Shown piece by piece: positions 6,690-12,695 of a DNA stretch of 13,894 nt. This DNA is from Pseudomonadota bacterium (GTDB lineage: Bacteria > Pseudomonadota > Alphaproteobacteria > Rhizobiales > Xanthobacteraceae): positions 1-13,894 of the forward strand of contig JAEZEU010000197.1 of assembly GCA_023432885.1 (NCBI GenBank), read 5' to 3'. Both the position numbers and the translations under genes were made by a program. Within the stretch, counting starts at the first letter, position 1; each line of letters begins with the position of its first letter. The notes below the pieces were generated by a model, which was given only the letters and a program-made list of their open reading frames with translations, ran no database searches and was not told the DNA's origin.

Positions 6690-7709
6690 TCAGTTCTTCG
6701 GCCGCAATTCGAGGCCGACCGTCTTGTTGACGAAGCGCAGCGTATAGGCCTTGCGAAAATCGATGTCGCGCTTGACGACGCCGGCGCGCACCATCCTGTC
6801 GAAGAAGCTCGCCACCCGCGCATCCGACATCGCGCCGATGCCCTGCTTCAGCGCATCGCCGGAATCGACGATGCCGTGCTCCTTCATCTTGGCGATGGAA
6901 TAGGCGAGCAGTTCGTCGGTCATTTCCGGGTTGAGCTTCCTGATCATGGCGTTGGCGGCGGCGTTGTCGCCATAGAGATAATTGTACCAGCCGATGATAG
7001 AGGCATCGACGAAGCGCTGCACCAGGTCAGGCTTCTTGTCGATCAGGTCGACCCGCGTCTCGATCAGCGTCGAATAGGTGTTGAATCCGTAATCGGCGAG
7101 CAGGATCACACCCGGCTTGACGCCCGTCACCTTCTCGATCGCGAACGGCTCGGAGGTGACATAGCCCTGCATCGCGCTCTGCTTGTTGGCGAGGAAGGGC
7201 TGCGGATTGTAGGTATACGGCCTGACCTTGCGTTCATCGAACCCGTATTCGTTTTTCAGCCACTGGAAGTAGGTGGCGATGCCCTCCTTGGAGACGAACA
7301 GCGTCAGCGGCTTGAGGTCTTCAAGCCTGGTCACCTTGCTCTCCGGATGCGTCACGAAGACCTGAGGATCCTTCTGGAAGATCGCGGCCACCGCGGTCAC
7401 CGGAACATTGTTGGCGACCGCATCGAAGGATTGCAGCGTGTTCGCGGACATGAAGAAATCGATCTTGCCGGCGATCAGGAGCATGCGGTTGTTCTCGTTG
7501 GGACCGCCGGGCACGATGGTGACATCGAGCCCGTATTTCCGGTAGGTGCCGTCGGCGACCGCCTGATAGAAGCCGCCATGCTCGGCTTGCGCCACCCAGT
7601 TGGTTCCGAACGAAACCTTGTCCAGCGGCTGGCCCCGCACGGGCGTGACCGCCGCCAGCAGACTTACGAATGCGGCGGTTAACGCTCGCGGCAAAAAGGC
7701 CGGGTTCAT
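6690..7709 (-). CDS. NMT1/THI5-like ABC transporter solute-binding protein
   Basis: A 339-residue periplasmic protein. A signal peptide covers about residues 1-26 (basic MNPAFLPRAL, hydrophobic core, then VRG). The mature N-terminus has the family hallmark (FGTNWVAQAEHGGFYQAV, then YRKYGLDVTIVPGG). Further conserved stretches include KIDFFMSANTLQ and SAMQGYVTSEPF. NMT1/THI5-like proteins bind pyrimidine thiamine precursors, riboflavin, nitrate, sulfonates or aromatic compounds, so the ligand is open here. I chose the ATG at 7709 because GGAGT lies 5 nt upstream and the signal peptide starts there; a start at 7739 would add ten unlikely residues. It is the first gene of the transporter unit and is divergent from the creatininase gene. 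Confidence 0.92.
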   Translation of the reverse strand: MNPAFLPRALTAAFVSLLAAVTPVRGQPLDKVSFGTNWVAQAEHGGFYQAVADGTYRKYGLDVTIVPGGPNENNRMLLIAGKIDFFMSANTLQSFDAVANNVPVTAVAAIFQKDPQVFVTHPESKVTRLEDLKPLTLFVSKEGIATYFQWLKNEYGFDERKVRPYTYNPQPFLANKQSAMQGYVTSEPFAIEKVTGVKPGVILLADYGFNTYSTLIETRVDLIDKKPDLVQRFVDASIIGWYNYLYGDNAAANAMIRKLNPEMTDELLAYSIAKMKEHGIVDSGDALKQGIGAMSDARVASFFDRMVRAGVVKRDIDFRKAYTLRFVNKTVGLELRPKN

Positions 7710-7762
7710 GGTTGGACTCCGTCTGACGTTCTGGCCCATGATGGGAGGCTATGGGTGCGGAT

Positions 7763-7778
7763 GCGCCCTGCAAGGCGC
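7763..7778. promoter_or_regulatory. Imperfect 16-bp palindrome in the divergent intergenic region (candidate operator)
   Basis: GCGCCCTGCAAGGCGC has 5-bp arms (GCGCC/GGCGC) around a TGCA core, with a single mismatched pair. It sits inside the 112-bp gap between the solute-binding protein start (7709) and the creatininase start (7822), where a shared regulator of both directions would bind. No regulator gene is adjacent, and I could not place convincing -35/-10 elements beside it. Confidence 0.3.
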
Positions 7779-7821
7779 GACAAACTACCTCGCAAATTCG
7801 CTTAAAGAAACGCTTCGCGTA

Positions 7822-8652
7822 ATGACTAAAATCCCGCCCCGCGACTGGAATGCGATTGCCTGGCCGGAGGTTTCGGCGGCCGATGCGGCGCGATGGATCG
7901 CGGTGCTGCCGCTGGCTGCGACCGAACAGCACGGCCCGCATCTGCCGCTCGAGACCGACGTCATGATCGGCGAGGCTTACCTAGCGCGGCTGAAGGAATT
8001 GCTGCCGGCGGAGCTGCCTGTCAGCTTCCTGCCGGTGCAGCGGATCGGCATTTCCATCGAGCACACCGATTACCCGGGCACGCAGACGCTCTCGACCGAG
8101 CAGGCGCTACGGGAATGGATGGCGCTCGGCAGGAGCGTCGCGCGATCGGGCGTGAAGAAGCTCGTGATGGTGACGAGCCACGGCGGCAACAGCGCTGCGA
8201 TGATGCTGGTGGCGCAGGATCTGCGGGCGCAGCACGGGATGCTCGCGGTCACTACCAGCTGGTCGCGCTTCGGCGTCCCGGAGGGGCTCTTTTCCGCCGA
8301 GGAATTGCGCCACGGCATTCATGGCGGCGCGGTCGAGACGTCGATCATGCTGGCGCGCTATCCGCAGCATGTGAGGCAAGACGCGATCGCCGACTTCCCT
8401 TCGTCCGCCATGGCGATGGAAAAGGAATTCCGCTGGCTCTCCACGCAGCGGCCGGCGCCGTTCGCCTGGCAGGCGCAGGATCTCAACGCAACCGGCGCGG
8501 TCGGCGATGCCCGGCAGGCCTCGGCCGAAAAGGGCGAGCGCCTGCTCGAGCACGGCGCGCGGGCGTTCAGCGAGCTGCTGCGCGACGTCGATAACTTCGA
8601 CGTGAAGAGGCTGGGCGCGGGGCCCGGCAGACAGCCTAAGAAGCTGTATTAG
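7822..8652 (+). CDS. Creatininase-family amidohydrolase
   Basis: A 276-residue protein of the creatininase/MftE/FAPy-deformylase superfamily, metal-dependent hydrolases that open cyclic or formyl amides. The expected metal ligands and catalytic residues are visible: E35 and H37 (LAATEQHGPHLPLETD), D46, H120 in the SHGGN motif, and E172 (IHGGAVETS). The C-terminal LNATGAVGDARQAS stretch is also typical. It is probably cytoplasmic, as no signal peptide is seen. I chose the ATG at 7822, where similarity begins (MTKIPPRDWNAIAWPEV); the upstream frame runs into the opposite gene. It has no obvious Shine-Dalgarno sequence. Divergence from an ABC importer suggests it hydrolyses the imported compound; creatinine itself is not implied. 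Confidence 0.9.
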   Translation: MTKIPPRDWNAIAWPEVSAADAARWIAVLPLAATEQHGPHLPLETDVMIGEAYLARLKELLPAELPVSFLPVQRIGISIEHTDYPGTQTLSTEQALREWMALGRSVARSGVKKLVMVTSHGGNSAAMMLVAQDLRAQHGMLAVTTSWSRFGVPEGLFSAEELRHGIHGGAVETSIMLARYPQHVRQDAIADFPSSAMAMEKEFRWLSTQRPAPFAWQAQDLNATGAVGDARQASAEKGERLLEHGARAFSELLRDVDNFDVKRLGAGPGRQPKKLY

Positions 8653-8774
8653 TTACTCTTTTTTGACATGCCCGAGTCTCCCGGCAGCGCATCGAACCGC
8701 TTCCGGAGCGGCTCCGTCCAAGGGACATGCGGACCATACCGGCGCCGCTCCTTTTAGACAGGATGGAGTTAACT

Positions 8775-9044
8775 ATGTCGATCAAGACCAAGATTGCCGC
8801 CCTCGCTCTGGCCACCCTCGCCGTCGCGGGGTCGCTCGCGACTACCACGACCAAGGCTGAAGCCTATCCGCTCAAGCCCTGGGGCTATGTGGGCGCCGGC
8901 ATCGCCACCGCCGCCATCGTCGGCACGGCAATCGCCGCCAGCAACGGCCCCGTCTACTACACCAGCACTCGCCGCTGCGGCTGGGCCCCGCGTTACAACG
9001 CATTCGGCCAGTATATCGGCAGCGTTCGCGTCTGCTCGTTCTAA
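8775..9044 (+). CDS. Small secreted protein of unknown function
   Basis: An 89-residue protein. Residues 1-30 are a clear Sec signal peptide (MSIKTK, hydrophobic core, cleavage after AEA). The short mature part has a Gly/Ala-rich hydrophobic stretch (~38-56) and a C-terminal region with two Cys (C68, C87) in CGWAPRYNAFGQYIG and RVCSF. Short exported proteins like this are common in Bradyrhizobium but have no assigned role. GGAG ends 6 nt before the ATG at 8775; an in-frame ATG at 8763 has no such support. A TTGACA hexamer at 8663-8668 lies upstream, but no matching -10 was found. A strong terminator follows, so it is likely monocistronic. Confidence 0.75.
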   Translation: MSIKTKIAALALATLAVAGSLATTTTKAEAYPLKPWGYVGAGIATAAIVGTAIAASNGPVYYTSTRRCGWAPRYNAFGQYIGSVRVCSF

Positions 9045-9106
9045 GAGATCGACTGAGCAAGTGGAGCTGCGTCCGGCACGGGCGCCTCATCCACCCCGTG
9101 TCGACC

Positions 9107-9138
9107 CGACCCGCCCAGCCATCCCCCTGGGCGGGTCG
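9107..9138 (+). terminator. Strong rho-independent terminator
   Basis: A perfect 12-bp GC-rich stem (CGACCCGCCCAG at 9107-9118 and CTGGGCGGGTCG at 9127-9138) encloses an 8-nt loop. CTCTTTT follows at 9139-9145. It lies 62 bp after the small secreted protein gene and isolates it from the porin region. Confidence 0.88.
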
Positions 9139-9227
9139 CTCTTTTCCGCGGCCACGCCACGCTCCCGATTGCTGTCGCATAACCGTCACGAAAGGCTGCC
9201 ATCACTTGCAATGCCCTCTTGTGGTTC

Positions 9228-9256
9228 TTGCTATTGCAAATTACTTGCAATAAGGA
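9228..9256 (+). promoter_or_regulatory. Putative porin promoter with a TTGCAA inverted-repeat operator in its spacer
   Basis: ATTGCAAATTACTTGCAAT (9233-9251) is a perfect inverted repeat with 7-bp arms and a 5-bp centre. TTGCTA (9228-9233) and TAAGGA (9251-9256) are separated by 17 bp and could be -35 and -10, placing the palindrome in the spacer, as expected for a repressor site. The ACTTGCAAT of the right arm recurs at 9204-9212. The half-sites resemble Fur/Mur-type metal-regulator boxes of alphaproteobacteria as I recall them; the regulator is not identified. Confidence 0.5.
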
Positions 9257-9299
9257 TCTCCATGTTCGGAGGCTGGGGTATGTGAGGCCTTTCGGCGAT

Positions 9300-9313
9300 C
9301 CGGCTTCGGCCGG
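9300..9313 (+). other. UUCG-tetraloop hairpin in the porin leader
   Basis: CCGGC-TTCG-GCCGG is a perfect 5-bp stem closed by a C(UUCG)G tetraloop, an exceptionally stable RNA motif. No T-run follows, so it is not a canonical terminator. It would lie near the 5' end of the porin transcript if the proposed promoter is right, and could stabilise the leader. Confidence 0.45.
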
Positions 9314-9348
9314 CGGCGATTTGGCAACAGCCATCCAGCTTACGATCC

Positions 9349-9373
9349 GGCCGCCCACTCCATGGTGGCGGCC
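9349..9373 (+). other. GC-rich hairpin upstream of the porin start
   Basis: GGCCGCC (9349-9355) pairs with GGCGGCC (9367-9373) around an 11-nt loop, 46 nt before the porin ATG. It is a second leader hairpin. Its effect on translation or mRNA stability is unknown, and chance pairing in GC-rich DNA is possible. Confidence 0.3.
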
Positions 9374-9419
9374 TGCCGGTAAATCTGCAGTGATCCGTGA
9401 GAGTGCTGGAAGCCGCAAT

Positions 9420-11414
9420 ATGAGTCGGGCCAAGCCAAACCGGACGTCCTGGATTGCGAGCGCCGCGCTCTCCGCACTGACGATGGGCGCGCCCGCAGAA
9501 GCGGCTGATCTCAAGCTGCCGGTGAAAGCGCCTTATCTGCAGCCGGCTTTTGACTGGAGCGGCTTTTATATCGGCGCACATACCGGCTACAGCCTCGGCT
9601 TCAACAACTCGGTGTTGCAGGATCCCGTGCCCACCGCGGCTTCAGGCAATTTCGGCGGCGTGATTGGCGGCGTGCAGGCGGGCTACAACTGGCGCACCTC
9701 CTCCGGTCTGCTGTTCGGCGTCGAAGCCGACCTGACGTTTCCGAACTACCTCCATTCGAACTCGCAGATGTCGCTTTTCTCGACACCGCGCAACGACTTC
9801 ATCGAGGACTGGGATTATATCGGCACCGTGCGCGGCCGCATCGGCTACGCCTCCAGCCATTGGCTGCTCTATGCAACCGGCGGGCTAGCCTATATCGGCG
9901 AGCGCTTCACCATCCTGCCCGCCGTCGGCCTTGAGGCGAAGAAGATCAGCGTGCGTCCCGGCTGGACTGCCGGCGCCGGCGTCGAATATGCCTTTGCGAC
10001 GCATTGGACGGCGCGGCTGGAGTATCTCTACAGCCAGTTCGAACGCTCCAACGTTACCTTCCCTTCGGGCACCCAGTACACCTCCACCAACGACCTGCAC
10101 ATGCTGCGGATTGGCCTCAACCGCAAGATCGATCTCCCCGGCTCGCCCGGCTGGAAACCGAACACCGACATCACCGATACCGAATCCAATCGCTGGGAAA
10201 TTCACGGCCAGACCACCTACCTGCCGCAAGGCTATCCGGCGTTTCGCGCGCCTTATAGCGGCCCCAACAGCCTGACGCCGGCACCACAGGCGCAGGCGAC
10301 CTGGAGCAACAGCCTCTATCTCAACATGCGGCTGTGGGACGGCGGCGAGGTCTATTACAATCCCGAACTGCTGCAGGGCTTCGGTTTCAATAACACGACC
10401 GGCCTCGCCGGGTTCTCCAATGGCGAGGCGCAGAAGTCCAACTTCCCCTACCCGCACTACAACACATCGCGCCTGTTTTTCCGCCAGACCTTCGGCTTCG
10501 GCGGCGAACAGGAGGAGTTGCCGAGCGGGCAACTGCAGCTCGCCAGCAAGGTCGACGTCAACAGATTGACGGTGCAGGTCGGCAAGTTCGCCGTGCTCGA
10601 CGTCTTCGACGGCAACGCCTATGCCAAGGACACCCGCAAGGACTTCATGAATTGGTCGATCTGGGCGCCGGGCGCGTTCGACTATTCAGCCGACAAGGTC
10701 GGATTGACCTACGGCGCGACCGCAGAGCTGAACCAGAGGCAGTGGGCGTTGCGCGCCGGCTACTTCCTGATGGATGCTGTGTCGAACGCGAACAACTTCG
10801 ACACGAAGATCTTCCAGCGAGGCACCTACGCCCTCGAACTGGAGACGCGCTATCAGCTGTTCTCGCTCCCCGGCAGACTGCGCACCATCGCTTGGCTCAA
10901 CAGCGCCTTCTCCGGCAGCTATCGCGAGACACTGGACAATCCCGCGCTCAATCTCGACATCGCCGCGACCCGTACCGGCCGCATCAAATACGGCTATGTC
11001 GTCAATATCGAGCAAGCACTTGCCGACGACCTCGGCCTGTTCGGACGCTGGAGCTGGAATGACGGAAAGACCGAGATCATGGCCTTCACCGACATCGACG
11101 CGTCGCTGTCGGGGGGCCTGTCCATCAAGGGCACCAAGTGGGGCCGGCCCGACGACGTGATCGGCATCGGCGGCGCGATCAATGCGCTGTCGCGTGACCA
11201 CCGCGACTTCATCGCCGCCGGCGGGCTGGGCATCCTGATCGGCGACGGTGCGCTCAACTACCGCAAAGAGCGCATCCTCGAAACCTACTACGCCTATGCG
11301 CTGACCAAGGCGATCACGCTGACGGCGGACTACCAGTTCATTACCAACCCCGCCTACAACGCCGACCGCGGCCCGGTTCACATCTTCTCGGGCCGCCTGC
11401 GCGGTGAGTTCTGA
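9420..11414 (+). CDS. Outer-membrane protein: Omp25/31-like barrel fused to OprB-type porin
   Basis: A 664-residue exported protein. The signal peptide ends near residue 28-29 (APAEAA, then DLKLPVKAP, the usual start of mature Bradyrhizobium Omp25/31-like proteins). Residues ~43-237 form a small outer-membrane barrel (FDWSGFYIGAHTGYSLG; GVIGGVQAGYNW; YIGTVRGRIGY; AGVEYAFATHWTARLEYLY; HMLRIGLNRKI). Residues ~256-664 form an OprB-type porin (SLYLNMRLWDGGEVYYNPEL; VQVGKFAVLDVFDGNAYA; FMNWSIWAPGAFDYSADK; ALNYRKERILETYYAYAL). The chain ends in Phe (GRLRGEF), the normal barrel insertion signal. The OprB part suggests a channel for sugars or other small solutes, possibly metal ions. The ATG at 9420 is chosen because the signal peptide begins there; a weak GGAAG precedes it. 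It ends 15 bp from the convergent DUF1259 gene. Confidence 0.9.
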   Translation: MSRAKPNRTSWIASAALSALTMGAPAEAADLKLPVKAPYLQPAFDWSGFYIGAHTGYSLGFNNSVLQDPVPTAASGNFGGVIGGVQAGYNWRTSSGLLFGVEADLTFPNYLHSNSQMSLFSTPRNDFIEDWDYIGTVRGRIGYASSHWLLYATGGLAYIGERFTILPAVGLEAKKISVRPGWTAGAGVEYAFATHWTARLEYLYSQFERSNVTFPSGTQYTSTNDLHMLRIGLNRKIDLPGSPGWKPNTDITDTESNRWEIHGQTTYLPQGYPAFRAPYSGPNSLTPAPQAQATWSNSLYLNMRLWDGGEVYYNPELLQGFGFNNTTGLAGFSNGEAQKSNFPYPHYNTSRLFFRQTFGFGGEQEELPSGQLQLASKVDVNRLTVQVGKFAVLDVFDGNAYAKDTRKDFMNWSIWAPGAFDYSADKVGLTYGATAELNQRQWALRAGYFLMDAVSNANNFDTKIFQRGTYALELETRYQLFSLPGRLRTIAWLNSAFSGSYRETLDNPALNLDIAATRTGRIKYGYVVNIEQALADDLGLFGRWSWNDGKTEIMAFTDIDASLSGGLSIKGTKWGRPDDVIGIGGAINALSRDHRDFIAAGGLGILIGDGALNYRKERILETYYAYALTKAITLTADYQFITNPAYNADRGPVHIFSGRLRGEF

Positions 11415-11429
11415 GGTCGCGGAGGCGAG

Positions 11430-12320
11430 TCATTGCAGCGCAACCGCGCTATTGTCGAGCGCTGAGCGCAAGCCCTTCGCGAGCTTGGTGGCATCGTCAT
11501 TGGCCCAGAAGTGACAGAAGAACAGACGCGGCTGCTCGTCCAGCATGTGGCTGTGTAGCGCGGTCACCTCGATGCCATTGCTGCGCATCGCATTGATCAC
11601 AGGGTTGACTTCATCGCTGGTCAAGACGAAGTCGCCTGTTATCGCCGCCTTGCCGCCGCCGGTGGGCTGGAAATTGATGCCCTGCGCAACTCCCATGGGA
11701 CCGGCCGGCGCAAGCTGCATGCCGCCCTCGCTGACGGGATCGCGGCGCGGCACCGCGAACTGGTAGACGCCGCCATTGCTCTGGCCCTTGGCGCCGATGA
11801 TCCGATCGAGTTGCGCCGTGTCGAGGTCAATTGCCTGCTGCCGCGCGGTGCCGGCGGTGATCGTCAGCGGGGTTTTGCTGGCCGCCAGCGCTTCGTGGAT
11901 CACCGCGGCCATTTTCAGGGGATCGCCATGTCCGCCGACATGCATGTAGAAGGTCGCAGGACTGGCGCGCAGGAGATGATTGTGGACGGCGGTGATCTCC
12001 ATCCCGCCCTCGATCAGCGCGAGCATGACCGGATTGATCTCGGTCTCCAGCAGCACGAGATCGCCCATCACCATGGCGCCGCCATGCGCGGGCTTGAAGG
12101 CGACCCAGCCGCCGAGCGCGAGCGCGGGCTTGACGGCCACGCCGTCGAGCGTGACCGACAGATCGCTGCGTGGAAAGGCGTAGCGGTGTACGTCGCCCGA
12201 TACGGCGGCTTTTCTGCCAAGGGCTTCGTCGACCTTCTGCCAGTCGATGTCCTGCGACATCGCCGCCGTGTTGATGAACATCGCCATGAATGCGGCCGTA
12301 AGCCAAAGGAGGTTTCGCAT
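11430..12320 (-). CDS. Periplasmic protein with duplicated DUF1259 (LppY/LpqO) domain
   Basis: A 296-residue exported protein. A signal peptide spans ~1-22 (MRNLLWLTAAFMAMF, then AAMS). Two homologous units follow: residues ~47-147 (YAFPRSDLSVTLDG; MGDLVLLETEINPVM; ITAVHNHLL; FYMHVGGHGD) and ~186-290 (YQFAVPRRDPVSEGG; TGDFVLTSDEVNPVI; VTALHSHML; FFCHFWANDD). Each unit keeps an HxH motif (H113/H115 and H256/H258) plus a later His (H127, H270), so metal binding is plausible. DUF1259 has no firmly established function; mycobacterial LppY and LpqO are lipoproteins, whereas this protein has no lipobox. The ATG at 12320 fits the signal peptide and has AAGGAGAAGGA upstream. It lies downstream of the chrA-like gene on the same strand, so a link to metal or oxyanion stress is possible. 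Confidence 0.85.
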   Translation of the reverse strand: MRNLLWLTAAFMAMFINTAAMSQDIDWQKVDEALGRKAAVSGDVHRYAFPRSDLSVTLDGVAVKPALALGGWVAFKPAHGGAMVMGDLVLLETEINPVMLALIEGGMEITAVHNHLLRASPATFYMHVGGHGDPLKMAAVIHEALAASKTPLTITAGTARQQAIDLDTAQLDRIIGAKGQSNGGVYQFAVPRRDPVSEGGMQLAPAGPMGVAQGINFQPTGGGKAAITGDFVLTSDEVNPVINAMRSNGIEVTALHSHMLDEQPRLFFCHFWANDDATKLAKGLRSALDNSAVALQ

Positions 12321-12336
12321 GATCCTTCTCCTTCCT

Positions 12337-12353
12337 CGGAGCGATCGCGCACG
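12337..12353 (+). repeat. 17-bp inverted repeat, arm 1
   Basis: CGGAGCGATCGCGCACG, 16/17 identical to the reverse complement of 12665-12681. It overlaps a local palindrome (GATCG-CGCA-CGATC, 12343-12356) and lies 16 bp upstream of the DUF1259 start codon, so a bound protein could affect that gene. Confidence 0.5.
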
Positions 12354-12664
12354 ATCACATCCGTCATCGATGAGCCAATCTCCACCGCCTGAAGCGCCAA
12401 GCAAAACCTTCCTGGACACTGGATCCTCGCAACAACGATCGTGCCGGGCGGTTCAGGCCCGCCCAATTCGAGGTCTGCCGATGCTGGTTTCGGAAGATTT
12501 CGTTCGTCCATGCGCAATCCTCTCGACAATCGCGCATTGCGCAGAGCTTGGACGACGAGCGTCTGACGGGGAGTCTGCATGTCCCCGCCACCCCTTTACT
12601 CCGCACTCGCCCCCTGCGCGACACCCGAGAAGGCAGGAACCCCTCGCTCGGGATATCACAAGCC

Positions 12665-12681
12665 CGTGCACGATCGCTCCG
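12665..12681 (-). repeat. 17-bp inverted repeat, arm 2
   Basis: Read on the minus strand this is CGGAGCGATCGTGCACG, one base different from the arm at 12337-12353. It begins 14 bp past the stop codon of the chrA-like gene. The identity ends sharply on both sides, so it may be a short protein-binding site or a base-paired mRNA element rather than the edge of a larger repeat. Confidence 0.5.
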
Positions 12682-12695
12682 CACCTGGCCTAGCA

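Larger units (their letters stand above)
9045..9419. other. Intergenic region between the small secreted protein and the porin
   Basis: No convincing gene is present in these 375 bases. In order they hold the terminator at 9107-9138, a lone ACTTGCAAT half-site (9204-9212), the TTGCAA palindrome and possible promoter (9228-9256), a 7-codon mini-ORF (9262-9285), and two hairpins: 9300-9313 with a UUCG tetraloop and 9349-9373. Open frames crossing it, including an N-terminal extension of the porin frame to 9219, look non-coding. Confidence 0.7.
12321..12695. other. 375-bp gap between the chrA-like and DUF1259 genes
   Basis: No gene is supported here. It contains a 17-bp inverted repeat at its two ends (12337-12353 and 12665-12681), a GATCG-CGCA-CGATC palindrome (12343-12356) and a GGGCGG/CCGCCC hairpin with a 7-nt loop (12446-12464) lacking a T-run. 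Short open frames run through it on both strands, but they lack recognisable domains and overlap flanking genes. The gap is large enough for the DUF1259 gene to have its own promoter; none was identified with confidence. Confidence 0.6.

Noticed and set aside
6606..7682. Plus-strand open frame (358 codons) antisense to the solute-binding protein
   Set aside because: No domain or signal is recognisable, and the opposite strand encodes a complete NMT1-like protein with signal peptide and ribosome-binding site.
7710..7821. Thiamine (TPP) riboswitch upstream of the NMT1-like gene
   Set aside because: The leader space is short and I see no CTGAGA/ACCTGATC-type core on the minus strand, so thiamine control is not supported.
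8631..8664. ACAGC/GCTGT hairpin and T6 run after the creatininase gene
   Set aside because: The stem is only 5 bp and the T-run starts 11 nt past it, too far for a canonical terminator. Left out of the features.
8697..8711. CCGCT-TCCGG-AGCGG hairpin upstream of the small secreted protein
   Set aside because: Five base pairs in GC-rich DNA are expected by chance, and no T-run or operator context supports a function.
12068..12580. Minus-strand open frame overlapping the DUF1259 start
   Set aside because: It overlaps the signal-peptide region of a well-supported gene in another frame and degenerates into Arg/Ser-rich sequence.
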